64,000 bases of DNA from Kineosporia rhizophila (lineage in GTDB: Bacteria > Actinomycetota > Actinomycetes > Actinomycetales > Kineosporiaceae), in the NCBI RefSeq assembly GCF_021277265.1, contig NZ_JAJSOH010000025.1:44567-108566 (forward strand), given 5' to 3'. Of this stretch, positions 24,118 to 33,219 are shown piece by piece; position 1 is the first letter of the stretch; each line of letters starts with the position of its first letter. Both the position numbers and the translations under genes were made by a program. Below the pieces are notes generated by a model. It did no database searches, had not been told where the DNA came from, and saw only the letters and a list, made by a program, of their open reading frames with translations.

Positions 24118-25073
24118 GACGCCGTCCGCAGGCGGGGATTGGCGATCAGGTAGAGCACGTCGACCACCAGATTGACCACCAGGAAACCGATCGCGATGGT
24201 CAGCACGAAGCCCTGGACCTTGGCGATGTCACCGTCGCCGACCGCCTGGATCATGTTCTGCCCCATGCCCGGCAGGGCGAACATGGTCTCGATCACCACC
24301 GCACCGCCGAGCATGTAGCCGATCCGCAGACCCAGCACGGTCAGCGGGTTCACCAGGGCGTTGCGCAGCACGTTGCGCCCGACCACGACCAGCGGAGGCA
24401 GCCCCAGACCCCGCGCGGTGCGCACGTAGTCCTTGTCCAGTTCCTCCACCACCGACGTGCGGATGATCCTCGTCATCTGCGCCGCTACCGGCAGGGCCAG
24501 CGAGAAGGCGGGCAGGGCCAGGGAATTGAGCCAGGGCCCGACGCCTTCCGACGGATTCACGTAGCCCCCGGTGGGAAAGATGCCGCGCCCCACCGCGAGC
24601 CACTGGATCAGCAGCAACGCCACCCAGAACGGCGGGGCGGCCACCCCGATCAGGCTGACCAGCCGGATCAGCTGGTCGGGCCAGCGGTCGCGGAACACCG
24701 CGGCGGTGACCCCGAGCAGGGTGGCCACGGTGAGCGCGATCGCAATGCCGAGCGCGGTGAGCTGCACGGTCAGCGGCAGCGCGGTGCGGATCGTGTCGAG
24801 CACCGGCTGCCGGGTGATCAGCGAGGTGCCAAAGTCGCCCTGGGCCAGGTCGGCCACGAACCGCACGTATCGCACCGGCAGGGGGTCGTTCAGACCGTTC
24901 GCCTCACGGAACGCCTCGAGCTGGGCGGACGTGGCGCTGCCGCCCTCGAACGCGGCCAAGGCCGGATCGGTGGGGGCGAAGCGCATCACCACGAAGACGA
25001 ACAGCACCACGCCGAGCACGAGCGGGACGAAGAGCAGCAGACGCCTCAGCAGCATCCGCGCCACCACGGTCAC
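24114..25073 (-). CDS. Peptide ABC transporter permease (DppB type)
   Basis: A 319-residue inner-membrane permease with six membrane helices. It has the DppB N terminus (LLRRLLLFVPLVLGVVLFVFVVMRFAPTDPA), a large external loop and the EAA motif DYVRTARGLGLPPLVVVGRNVLRNAL. The start is a GTG at 25073 that overlaps the substrate-binding gene stop (GTGA). It pairs with the DppC half of the fused downstream protein. Confidence 0.93.
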   Translation of the reverse strand: MTVVARMLLRRLLLFVPLVLGVVLFVFVVMRFAPTDPALAAFEGGSATSAQLEAFREANGLNDPLPVRYVRFVADLAQGDFGTSLITRQPVLDTIRTALPLTVQLTALGIAIALTVATLLGVTAAVFRDRWPDQLIRLVSLIGVAAPPFWVALLLIQWLAVGRGIFPTGGYVNPSEGVGPWLNSLALPAFSLALPVAAQMTRIIRTSVVEELDKDYVRTARGLGLPPLVVVGRNVLRNALVNPLTVLGLRIGYMLGGAVVIETMFALPGMGQNMIQAVGDGDIAKVQGFVLTIAIGFLVVNLVVDVLYLIANPRLRTAS

Positions 25074-26665
25074 TGCTGGTCGACCCGCTGCGCGCGTATC
25101 ACGTTGATGCCCGGGTAGCCCTGCGGCTGGATGCCTTCCAGCCGGTCGGGCACCCAGGCGGTGACCAGCCGGGTGAACACCACCGGGAAGAGCACGGCCT
25201 GGTCGGCGATCGCGTCGAGCACCTTCTTGTTCTCGGTCTTGGCGGTGGCCGCGTCGGGGGCGTAGGCCGCCTTGTCCATCTGCTCGTAGAGCGCGTCGGC
25301 CTCGGGCCCGGAGAACTTGGCGTAGGTGGACGACCAGAGCGACTCGGGGCTGTAGTAGAAGCGCTGCACCAGGTCGGGGTCGTTGCCGAACTGCTGGGGA
25401 TTGCCCGAGGCGGCCACCACCTGGTAGTCCTCACCGCCGTCGAGCTTGGAGAACAGGGCCTTGGTGTCCTGCGGGTTCAGCGTGGTGTTCACGCCGATCG
25501 CGTCCCAGCCCTCCTTGATCACGTTGATCGTGTCGGCCACCAGAGAGGTGTTGGTGGAGCCCAGGGTGATGCTGAGGTTGCTGACCCCGGCCTCCTGCAG
25601 CAGCTGCTTGGCCTTGTCAGGGTCGTAGGCGAAGTCGGTGGCGGCCTTCTGGTAGGCCTCGAGCTCGGGGTTGAGATAGCTGTCGGCGCCCACCCCCTCG
25701 CCCTTCAGGGCGACCTGGACCACCTTCTCCTTGTCGATCGCGTAGTGCAGGGCCTGCCGGACCCGCTTGTCGTCGAACGGCTTCTTGGTGGTGTTGAACA
25801 TCAGGAAGACGTTGTTCTGCCCCTGCACCGCCTCGACCTCACGGCCGTCTTTGCGCAGCTGCTCGATGTTCGCCGGCGGAATGTTGTCGGCGATCTGCGC
25901 CTGCGGCCGGGCGCCGGAGATGGCGGCCACCCGCGGCGCCGCGTCGACGATGGATCGCCAGACCATGGTGTCGTACTGGGCCGGGTGTTCACCGTTGTAC
26001 TGGTCGTTCTTGACGAAGGTGGTGTGGTCGAGGGCGGCCTGCTCGGTGATCTTGTAGGGCCCGGAGCCGAGCGTCTTGCCGCCGGCCGCGTCTTCCCACT
26101 TCCCGTCGAAGACGTGCTTGGGCACGATCATCGCGGTCTGCACCCGGTCGAGGGCGTACTGGAAGGGCTGCTTGAGCTGGAACTCGACGGCGTTGTCGCC
26201 GCTGGCCACCACCTTCTCGAGCCAGCCGGAGAAGAAGGCCCGCAACTGCACGTTCTCTTCCGGGTCGAGGATGCGGTCGTAGGTGAACACCACGTCCTCG
26301 GCCGTCACCGGTTGCCCGTCGGACCATTTCGCGCCTTCGCGCAGTTCGAAGGTGATCGTCTCGCCGTCGACCTCGGTGGGCACGGCGGCCAGGCCGGCCT
26401 GCGGTTCCCGGGTGATCGGGTCACCACTGACCAGCGGCTCGTAGACGTTGGTGAAGGCGGCCATCGAGAACGCCGAGGCGGTCTGGGTCGGGTCCCAGCT
26501 CTGGTTGTTGCCGTAGCCGATCACGGCGGTGAGGGTGCCGGTGTCGGCGCTGCTGTCGGACGAGGCCGGGCCGCCGCAGGCCGCCAGGGCCACCCCGACC
26601 GCGGTGGCGACGGCGAGCAGGGCCAGGCGCGACCGGGGTCGCCGGGGGAATGTCGAGCGCTGCAT
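25070..26665 (-). CDS. Peptide ABC transporter substrate-binding lipoprotein
   Basis: About 531 residues, SBP family 5. From ATG 26665 (AAGGAG 8 bp upstream) the N terminus is MQRSTFPRRPRSRLALLAVA with lipobox LAAC-GGP, so it is anchored on the outer face of the membrane. Family blocks include FELREGAKWSDGQPVTAEDVVFTYDRIL and VRQALHYAIDKEKVVQVAL. It would capture peptides or related compounds for the DppBCDF system. An in-frame upstream extension to 26749 lacks a ribosome site. Confidence 0.92.
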   Translation of the reverse strand: MQRSTFPRRPRSRLALLAVATAVGVALAACGGPASSDSSADTGTLTAVIGYGNNQSWDPTQTASAFSMAAFTNVYEPLVSGDPITREPQAGLAAVPTEVDGETITFELREGAKWSDGQPVTAEDVVFTYDRILDPEENVQLRAFFSGWLEKVVASGDNAVEFQLKQPFQYALDRVQTAMIVPKHVFDGKWEDAAGGKTLGSGPYKITEQAALDHTTFVKNDQYNGEHPAQYDTMVWRSIVDAAPRVAAISGARPQAQIADNIPPANIEQLRKDGREVEAVQGQNNVFLMFNTTKKPFDDKRVRQALHYAIDKEKVVQVALKGEGVGADSYLNPELEAYQKAATDFAYDPDKAKQLLQEAGVSNLSITLGSTNTSLVADTINVIKEGWDAIGVNTTLNPQDTKALFSKLDGGEDYQVVAASGNPQQFGNDPDLVQRFYYSPESLWSSTYAKFSGPEADALYEQMDKAAYAPDAATAKTENKKVLDAIADQAVLFPVVFTRLVTAWVPDRLEGIQPQGYPGINVIRAQRVDQQ

Positions 26666-26788
26666 CTGGTGACTCCTTCGTCTGCCCAGCCGGCGGACCA
26701 CGGGACCTTGCGCACTCAAAGCGTAGGTAGACAGCGGAAATTCTGGCAAACCGGTCTTCCTGCTGCACTCCCCCTTGACCTTTCCGCT

Positions 26789-27982
26789 CTAGACGGGGTG
26801 CGATGCCTTGCGCAGGCGACGCCAGGCCAGCTCGGCCAGCGTCGCGGCCTGCTGCCCGAGCAGCGAGTCGTCGAACACGGCAGTGGCCGAATGCATTGCG
26901 GGCGGCTCGTTTACAGACGTTTGTGGCGGCCGGACTCCGAGGAAGACCATCGCTCCGGGAACCTTTTCGAGCACGTACGAGAAGTCCTCCGAGGCCATGC
27001 CCGGTGTGTCGAGCAGCTCCACCTGACCGGGGCCGTGCAGGTCGCCCAGCCACTCGAGCACCTGAGCCGTCTCGGCCGGATCGTTGACGGTGACCGGGTA
27101 GTTGCCCACGAACTCGGCCTCCAGCGAGCAGCGGTGCACGGCCGCCAGCGCGGTGAGCATGGCCGGCAGCTCGGTGCGCACGTAGGACAGCGTCTGCGGG
27201 GAGAGCGTCCGAATGTTGAGGTCGATCTCGATCTCCCCCGGAATGACATTGCGTGCCAACGAATTGCTGGCCAGCCTGGTCACCGAGATCACCGCCGGAT
27301 CCTGCACGGGGATCCGCCGGGTGACGAAAGCCTGGATGGCCAGGATCATCTCGGCCGCCACCGGCACCGGGTCGACCCCGCCGTGCGGCATGGCCGCGTG
27401 CCCTCCGGTGCCGCTCAGCCTCAGGTACATCACGCTGGAGCTCGCCATCAGCGGGCCGGGCCGGGTACTCCAGACACCCAGTGCCTCGCCGCAGTCGACG
27501 TGCACCGCATAGGCGGCCACCGGCTGCTCCTCCAGCAAGCCCTCTTCCAGCATGATCCGCGCCCCGCCGGCCCCTTCCTCACCGGGCTGGAACATGAACA
27601 CCACGCTGCCCGGCAACTCTTCGCGCCGCTCGTGCAGCAGCCGCGCCGCCCCGACCAGACCGGCCGTGTGCAGGTCGTGCCCGCAAGCATGCATGCGGCC
27701 GTTGGTAGCGGCGAACTCCAGACCGTTCGCCTCCCGGATCGGCAGAGCATCCATGTCGCCGCGCAACAGCACCGCCGGCCCCGGCCGACCACCCCGCAGC
27801 ACCGCCACCACCGAGCTGAGTCCCCGGCCGGTGGTGATCTCCAGGTCCAGGCCCTCCAGGGCAGTCAGCACGGTGGCCTGGGTCCTGGGCAGGTCCAGCA
27901 TCAGCTCGGGCTCGGCGTGCAGGGTGCGGCGCAGCGCGATCAGCTCCGGCGCGATCCGCTCGGCCTGATTCAGAAAGGTCAT
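26789..27982 (-). CDS. M20D-family amidohydrolase/peptidase
   Basis: A 397-residue metal-dependent amidohydrolase (hippurate or IAA-amino-acid hydrolase type). Metal-binding blocks: LLRGDMDALPIRE, GRMHACGHDLHTA, FQPGEEGAGG, and the late MASEDFSYVL; the lid dimerisation part carries GTGGHAAMPHGGVDPV. It releases amino acids from N-acyl amino acids or short peptides in the cytoplasm. ATG 27982 with GGAG about 10 bp upstream is used. It is the first gene of the peptide-transport operon (123-bp gap to the binding protein), so it likely processes the imported substrate. Confidence 0.9.
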   Translation of the reverse strand: MTFLNQAERIAPELIALRRTLHAEPELMLDLPRTQATVLTALEGLDLEITTGRGLSSVVAVLRGGRPGPAVLLRGDMDALPIREANGLEFAATNGRMHACGHDLHTAGLVGAARLLHERREELPGSVVFMFQPGEEGAGGARIMLEEGLLEEQPVAAYAVHVDCGEALGVWSTRPGPLMASSSVMYLRLSGTGGHAAMPHGGVDPVPVAAEMILAIQAFVTRRIPVQDPAVISVTRLASNSLARNVIPGEIEIDLNIRTLSPQTLSYVRTELPAMLTALAAVHRCSLEAEFVGNYPVTVNDPAETAQVLEWLGDLHGPGQVELLDTPGMASEDFSYVLEKVPGAMVFLGVRPPQTSVNEPPAMHSATAVFDDSLLGQQAATLAELAWRRLRKASHPV

Positions 27983-28190
27983 GGCAAGTCTCCGGGCGGT
28001 GTGGGCGACGACGGCGGCCAGGCCCACCGGCTGGGCGACTTCGCTGTCTCACTCGGGACCTTCGCTCCCGGCACCATACCGCCCGACCCTCGCCACCCGT
28101 CCATAGGTGTGACCGTAAATCACGGCAGCGGGCCGGTTTCGGAAGCGTGGGCTAAGTTGGTGCGCCCCGGCGAACCGAGAGGACCACCGC

Positions 28191-28979
28191 ATGCCGCTGT
28201 TCACCAACGCCGACGTGACCATGGAATACGAACGGCACGGCGATCCGGAGGGCAGGCCGGTCTTCGTGCATCACGGAATGCTCGGCTCAGCGGGGATTGC
28301 GCCGCAGTGGGGCGAACTGGCCACCGACGCCGGGGTTTCACTCATCACCGTCGCCCGGCCCGGCTACGGCCAGTCCACCCCCGTGGCCATGCAATCGATC
28401 GCCGACTGGGCCGCCCTGCTCGCGCCCCTAGCGGACAATCTCGGCCTACCCCGGTTCAGCGCCCTGGGTATCTCCAGCGGCGCCCCTTACTGCTACGCCC
28501 TCGCCGCCGCCCTACCTGACCGCCTGGATCGGGTGGCCGTCCTGGCCGGGGTGGGCATGGTGAACGAACCCGAGACCCGCGCCCACTATCCCGAAGAGGC
28601 CCAACGCACCTTCGAGACCTATGCGCAAATGCCCGAGACCGACGTCCGTAAGCAGTGGTTCGAAAACCTGACCGTAGGTCTGGCCCAGATGCCCCCCGAA
28701 CACCCGCTGCGCCGTCCTTTGACGGATTCGATCGCCCACGAGGCCGCCGGCCCCGCCCGCGAGTGGGTGCTGCAGCAACGCGACTGGGGCTTCGACCTCC
28801 GGACCCTGAGCACCCCAGTCACCCTCTGGCACTCCCTCGCCGACGACCAGGTGCCCTTCGCCGCCGCGGAGATCGTCGCGGCCCACATCCCCGGCGCAGT
28901 GCTGCACGAACAGGCCGAGCCCGGGCACTTCCCCTCCGAGCCCACCGTGCGCGCCGCCCTCAGCCTCCTGGGCCAGTAG
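28191..28979 (+). CDS. Alpha/beta hydrolase
   Basis: A 262-residue alpha/beta-hydrolase fold protein. The oxyanion region is VFVHHGMLGSAG, the nucleophile elbow is GISSGAPY with Ser at about residue 95, an acid candidate lies in HSLADDQVPF and the catalytic His in EPGHFPSEP near the C terminus. AGAGG before the ATG serves as ribosome site. Its substrate cannot be inferred; it is divergent from the M20 operon. Confidence 0.88.
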   Translation: MPLFTNADVTMEYERHGDPEGRPVFVHHGMLGSAGIAPQWGELATDAGVSLITVARPGYGQSTPVAMQSIADWAALLAPLADNLGLPRFSALGISSGAPYCYALAAALPDRLDRVAVLAGVGMVNEPETRAHYPEEAQRTFETYAQMPETDVRKQWFENLTVGLAQMPPEHPLRRPLTDSIAHEAAGPAREWVLQQRDWGFDLRTLSTPVTLWHSLADDQVPFAAAEIVAAHIPGAVLHEQAEPGHFPSEPTVRAALSLLGQ

Positions 28980-29156
28980 CTACCCCGCGTGCTGGATGCT
29001 CAGCAGCCGCGCCACCTGGTTGTCGTACTCACTGATGGCCGGCTCGGCATGGGTGGCGACCTGCTCGGCCACCTGCTGCTCGAGCGGCACATGGGCGGAG
29101 CTCTCCAGCTCGGCCAGGCTCACCGCGTACTTGGAACGTTCCCCGGACGTTGGCAT
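28980..29156 (-). CDS. Small hypothetical protein (58 residues)
   Basis: From ATG 29156 the frame encodes MPTSGERSKYAVSLAELESS and an acidic, helical remainder ending LLSIQHAG. Codon use is typical of real genes here and the stop abuts the end of the convergent hydrolase. No domain is recognised and no strong ribosome site is seen, so I give moderate confidence. Confidence 0.5.
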   Translation of the reverse strand: MPTSGERSKYAVSLAELESSAHVPLEQQVAEQVATHAEPAISEYDNQVARLLSIQHAG

Positions 29157-29262
29157 ACACCGATTGTGCTCCAGAACCTGACCTGGGGAAACAGCTGTCA
29201 CCAGGCCGCCGCCACCCGGACGGCGGATGGGGCCGCGGGGCTGCGATAGGCTACTGCGGCCC

Positions 29263-29338
<76 letters not shown>

Positions 29339-29342
29339 CCGG

Positions 29343-29915
29343 TCAGAGCCAGTCACGCCAGAAGGGGACCACCTCTGACGGCTCCTGGAACTCCCGCACC
29401 ACGTAGTCCTCCAGGTCAATCCCGTACACGACGGTGTCGGACAGCCAGTGAACCGACAGGACAGAGTGCCCGCTCGTGCCTGATCCGGCGGGCAGGTATC
29501 GATGGGCATACACAGGCACTAACGTCGGTACCTCTGCCAGTAGTCGCTCTGCCTTCGCCACCCTCGAATCTTCGCTCTTCGGGCGCTTACCCCACCCACT
29601 GGGCCAGTTCCCCTCAGCGAGGTGTCGGCGAATGCTGTCTTTCGGCCAGTTGATTTGCCTGTGCAGCGTCTTTGACCCGAGATCGCGTCAGGCGGGCCAC
29701 CCCCAGCTCGCCTGACTCGTACGCTCATCGAGCCCCTCCCGGACCGGCAGGCCCGCGGCCAGGAAGGAGCGGTGGTCATCGGCGAACTTGAAGCCAAAGT
29801 GTCGCTCTATACGCGCGAACTCGGCATCGGTCAGCCCATCCTGTATTTCTGCCGCCCCTGATTGCACCAAACGCTTGGCAGCCGCTTCGCCAATATTGCG
29901 GCTCCAGGCATTCAT
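29343..29915 (-). pseudogene. SMI1/KNR4 (SUKH) family gene interrupted by one TGA
   Basis: The same reading frame from ATG 29915 to the stop at 29343 encodes a SUKH-type protein of about 190 codons, interrupted only by a TGA at 29690-29688. Upstream: LTDAEFARIERHFGFKFADDHRSFLAAGLPV and ASWGWPA. Downstream: RDLGSKTLHRQINWP, NWPSGWGKRP, AERLLAEVPTLVPVYAHRYLP and VVYGIDLEDYVVREF. In this family the interrupted spot usually reads WPxWRD, so the TGA most simply replaces a Trp TGG. SUKH proteins are often immunity proteins against contact-dependent toxins. It lies just downstream of a tRNA gene. Confidence 0.8.
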
Positions 29916-30025
29916 GCTCCGACGCTACGGGAGTAGGCAAGCAGCTTGTCCGCGCCGGGCTGGTACCGGGCGAATCATCGGAACAGCCCGTGTCGCAACG
30001 AGCGCCCATGTCACGAGCGCGTAGC

Positions 30026-30643
30026 TCAGAACCAGCCGCGGTGCCGGGCGGTGCGCACCGCCTCGACCCGCGACGAGGCGTCGAGCTTGGTCATGGTGGA
30101 GGAGAGGTAGTTGCGGACTGTTCCGTGGGAGAGGAACAGCTTGGCCGCGATCGTGCGGGTGTTCAGGCCCTGGTCGACGTAGCGCAGGATCTCCTGCTCC
30201 CGCTCGGAGAGCGGGTTGGGCCCGCTGCGCAGGGCGTCGGCCGCCAGCTGGGGGTCGATGACCGTGCCCCCGACCGCGACGGTCTTGACCGCGTCGATGA
30301 GCCGGGCCCCGGTGGTCGCCTTGACCAGGTAGCCCGAGGTTCCGGCGGCCAGGGCCTGGTGCAGGTGGCCGCTGCCGGGCAGGGCCGTCAGCAGGATGAC
30401 CTTGCAGTCCGGGAACTGGGCGGTCACCAGCCGGGTGGCCTCGATCCCGGTGGCGCCGGGCATGTCCACGTCGAGCAGGGCGATGTCCGGCCGGTACTTC
30501 TCGACCGCGGCCAGCACGTGGTCACCGCGGCCGACCCGGGCGACGACCTCGAAGGCCGGCTCGGTGCTGAGCAGGGCCTCGAAGGCCTCGGCGACGAGCT
30601 CGACGTCTTCCGCGATGAGAAGTCTGAGGGTTTCCTGGGTCAC
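30026..30643 (-). CDS. LuxR/NarL-type response regulator
   Basis: About 205 residues from GTG 30643. Receiver domain 6-120 with acidic pocket (IAEDVE), phosphoacceptor D58 in ALLDVDMPG, Thr in LLTALPG and Lys in GYLVKATTG. The C-terminal LuxR HTH covers about 140-200 (PLSEREQEILRYVDQGLNTRTIAAKLFLSHGTVRNYLSS). The start overlaps the histidine kinase stop (GTGA). With that kinase it forms a two-component system at the edge of the RiPP locus, and is the best candidate to bind the palindromes found there. Confidence 0.93.
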   Translation of the reverse strand: MTQETLRLLIAEDVELVAEAFEALLSTEPAFEVVARVGRGDHVLAAVEKYRPDIALLDVDMPGATGIEATRLVTAQFPDCKVILLTALPGSGHLHQALAAGTSGYLVKATTGARLIDAVKTVAVGGTVIDPQLAADALRSGPNPLSEREQEILRYVDQGLNTRTIAAKLFLSHGTVRNYLSSTMTKLDASSRVEAVRTARHRGWF

Positions 30644-31800
30644 GAGGCTGCCGTCTCCGGGCTGTTGGTGAGTTCTAGGGCCGCGTCGCCGTCCGGCGTG
30701 AGCGCGGGAACACGGGGAACCCGTGCGATGACGCGGAACTGGCCGCCGGGCACCGGCCCGGCGGTCAGCACACCGCCCAGCGACTCGACCCGGGCGCGGA
30801 TGTCGTCGAGACCGGTGTGGGCACCGCCGTCCTGGGCGGTGCTGGTGACCCCGTCGTTGACCACGCTGACCACGATGGCCAGCGACTCGTGCCGGACCCC
30901 GATGCGGCACCAGGTGGGCTGCCCGTGCTTGAGGGTGTTGGTCACCGCCTCGCGCACGACCGCCGCCAGGGTCTGGTCGATGGCCGGGTCGTCGACCACC
31001 ACCGCGTCGACCTCGGCCCGCAGCCCGAGGCGCTCGAACAGCTCACGGGCACTGGCCAGCTCGTCGTTGAGGCCGATCAGGGTCGGCCCGCTGGTCAGGG
31101 CCCGGAGCCGGGCCTGGCCGTCGATGATCGACGACCGGAGCGCGGTGAGCTGGTCGCGGCAGCGCTCGATGTCGTGGTCGAGCAGCCGCAGAGCGGCCTC
31201 GTTGCGCAGCGAGGCCGAGACCAGGGTGCGGCCGAGCAGGTCGTGCAGGTCCCGGGAGATCCGCAGCCTTTCCTCGTCCACCCGGACCCGGGCGATCTGC
31301 TCCCGGGTGCGGCGCAGCTCGTCGAGCACCACGTAGAGCCGGGTCATCGAGTAGAGGGTGAAGGCGATGACGACGGTGGTGACGCAGATGACCAGGATGG
31401 ACTCGTTGCTGGTGCCGTCGTGCCGCCCCAGCATCACGGCCACGTCCAGTGCACCGAGCCCGGCCACCAGCAGGAACCGCTGCGGCCAGGCCGTCAGCAG
31501 CAACACCGTGGTGAGGGCCAGGGCCAGCGTCATCCAGGCGCCCCCGAGCGCCAGGACCAATAGCGAGGCCACCACCTGGGCCCCGGCCAGGGTCCGCAGC
31601 TGCCGCCCCGGCCTCCCCCTGACCAGCAGCGACTGCATCCGCAGGAAGCAGGCGACGACGACCAGGCTGAGCAGGCCACAGAAGATCTTGACCAGGAGGG
31701 TCGAGTCCTCCTGGGCGACGACCTGGCCGATACTGACGAACAGGATGAGCGTGGCTGCAGACCACGCCCCGACCACCCCCGAAGAACTCCCCCGCACCAT
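30640..31800 (-). CDS. Membrane histidine kinase (HisKA_3 type)
   Basis: About 386 residues from ATG 31800 (AAGGGG 8 bp upstream; an upstream frame to 31851 is less likely). Five or six membrane helices occupy residues 10-155; a short coiled coil leads to the phosphoacceptor His at about 186 in LRISRDLHDLLGRTL, followed by an ATPase domain with REAVTNTLKHGQPTW and a glycine-rich TGLDDIRARVESLGG. No extracellular sensor domain is visible, so the signal is probably sensed in the membrane, as in kinases that control peptide antibiotic loci. Confidence 0.92.
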   Translation of the reverse strand: MVRGSSSGVVGAWSAATLILFVSIGQVVAQEDSTLLVKIFCGLLSLVVVACFLRMQSLLVRGRPGRQLRTLAGAQVVASLLVLALGGAWMTLALALTTVLLLTAWPQRFLLVAGLGALDVAVMLGRHDGTSNESILVICVTTVVIAFTLYSMTRLYVVLDELRRTREQIARVRVDEERLRISRDLHDLLGRTLVSASLRNEAALRLLDHDIERCRDQLTALRSSIIDGQARLRALTSGPTLIGLNDELASARELFERLGLRAEVDAVVVDDPAIDQTLAAVVREAVTNTLKHGQPTWCRIGVRHESLAIVVSVVNDGVTSTAQDGGAHTGLDDIRARVESLGGVLTAGPVPGGQFRVIARVPRVPALTPDGDAALELTNSPETAAS

Positions 31801-31900
31801 AAGACGATCCCCTTGAGCCCATTGCAGTCGGCAAATAGCACCGCACGGCACATCACTGGTTCGGCGCGCGTGACTGCACGCCTCGAAGTGCCCCCCTTAC

Positions 31901-31922
31901 AGTGACACTCTATTCTGTCACT
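31901..31922. promoter_or_regulatory. Inverted repeat AGTGACA-N8-TGTCACT
   Basis: Perfect 7-bp arms at 31901-31907 and 31916-31922, spaced by 8 bp, in the gap between the histidine kinase start and the end of the small permease gene. The TGACA/TGTCA half-sites are the same as in the 12-bp palindromes at 36055, 36126 and 48439, though the spacing differs. A plausible promoter operator for the two-component system, by inference. Confidence 0.5.
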
Positions 31923-31961
31923 TTTGCTACCTGTGGGGTAGTAGATGGCATTCGGGGGAAG

Positions 31962-32465
31962 TCAGGCGGATGGACGGTGCCGCAGCAGGAGTGCGGTGGA
32001 CATGCCGACCGCGGTCACGCCGACCAGGTCGCCGAAGGCGCCTCCGAGCAGGCGGGGGGTCACCGCCGAGCCCATCAGGGCGGCGACCACGGACACTGCG
32101 ACCAGCACCGTCGGCAACGACAGGACCAGGGCCCAGATGCTCGACTCGAGCAGCCAGCGGACGTGGTAATCGGTCTGCTCGGGGCGCGTGGCCTGCGCGG
32201 CGGTGAGAGCGCTGCGGTCTCGGCGCACCCCGGCCACCACCAGGCGCCGCCACGGAAGCACCACGTTCATGACGGCGACGACAGCCACGCCCCACCCCAG
32301 GACGACCGGGACGGCAAGGACCGGCGACACCCCGCTGTCGGTGTGCCGGCCCAGGCCGATGAGCAACAGGGGGGCGGTCAGTCCGACGACGATCCCGGCG
32401 ACGACAGCCGCGATCAGATGCGGTCTCGCCGGAGCGGCACGACGCCCCCAGGGCGCCGCCGTCAT
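31962..32465 (-). CDS. Small ABC-associated membrane protein
   Basis: A 167-residue protein with about four membrane helices (LIAAVVAGIVVGLTAPLLLI, VLAVPVVLGWGVAVVAVMNVV, WLLESSIWALVLSLPTVLVAV, VGVTAVGMSTALLL). Its ATG at 32465 overlaps the stop of the degenerate ATPase gene (ATGA), so it should be the membrane partner of that protein. It is much smaller than a normal ABC exporter permease. Transport or self-protection for the class III peptide system is an inference from position. Confidence 0.65.
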   Translation of the reverse strand: MTAAPWGRRAAPARPHLIAAVVAGIVVGLTAPLLLIGLGRHTDSGVSPVLAVPVVLGWGVAVVAVMNVVLPWRRLVVAGVRRDRSALTAAQATRPEQTDYHVRWLLESSIWALVLSLPTVLVAVSVVAALMGSAVTPRLLGGAFGDLVGVTAVGMSTALLLRHRPSA

Positions 32466-33157
32466 GCGTTCGTTCCGATCGGCCGGCCGTCGAGCAGGGT
32501 GAGGACCTGGTCGGCGCCGGCCTGGACGATCGGGGTGGCCAAACTGGTGACGATGGTGCGCCCCTCGAGTCGGACCAGGTCGACGAGCGTCCGGGAGAGC
32601 TGGTCGAGTCCGGCCGACCCCGGGTCGGCCGCGACCACGAGCAGGTCCGGGTCGTACGCCAGCGCCATCGCGATGGCCACCCGTTGCTGCTCGGCCGGGT
32701 CCAGCTCGGCCGGCCAGCAGTCCTTGACCGCGTCCAGGCCGACCGAGCGGCAGAGCTTGCCGATCTCCTCGCGGGGGTGCCGTTTCCCGCTCCACCGCAC
32801 CGGCAACCCGATGTTGCCGGCCACGCTGAGGTGCCCGAACAGGACCGGCCGGGCATCCACGAACCCGACCCGACGCCGCCACGGCTCCGGAGAGCGGACG
32901 GCGTCGGTCCCGCGGCGGGAGACCGGGGAGCCGGCGATCTCGAGCGATCCACCGGCCAGGGCGACGCGTCCGGCCAGGGTGAGCAGCAGGGTGTGGACCT
33001 CGTTCGCCGATCTCCCCTGCACCGCCACCAGGGTCCCGGACGTCACACTGAGGTCCCGGACCTGAAGAGCGGAAAGACCGGCGGTGGAGTCCGTTTCGAC
33101 CTGGACGCCACGCAGTCGGACCGCAGTGGTCAACCGATGGAGGCGGTTCGCTGACAT
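32462..33157 (-). CDS. Degenerate ABC-transporter ATPase-like protein
   Basis: A 231-residue protein with the outline of an ABC ATPase but damaged active-site motifs. Walker A reads GRSANEVHT at about 48-56, without the GK[ST] lysine; the signature reads LDPAEQQRVAIAMAL at 152-166 instead of LSGGQ; Walker B reads LLVVAADPGSAGLD at 172-185, with A-D in place of D-E. The surrounding framework is intact (VARPVLFGHLSVAGNIGLP as Q-loop region is recognisable), so it is a folded protein under selection and not a random pseudogene. It probably cannot hydrolyse ATP. ATG 33157; next gene overlaps by 4 bp. Confidence 0.75.
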   Translation of the reverse strand: MSANRLHRLTTAVRLRGVQVETDSTAGLSALQVRDLSVTSGTLVAVQGRSANEVHTLLLTLAGRVALAGGSLEIAGSPVSRRGTDAVRSPEPWRRRVGFVDARPVLFGHLSVAGNIGLPVRWSGKRHPREEIGKLCRSVGLDAVKDCWPAELDPAEQQRVAIAMALAYDPDLLVVAADPGSAGLDQLSRTLVDLVRLEGRTIVTSLATPIVQAGADQVLTLLDGRPIGTNA

Positions 33158-33219
33158 GGCAAGTTCCTACCGGCAGGGTGATCGGTCGGGCACGATCGGT
33201 GGCGGAGCCACCGAGATCG

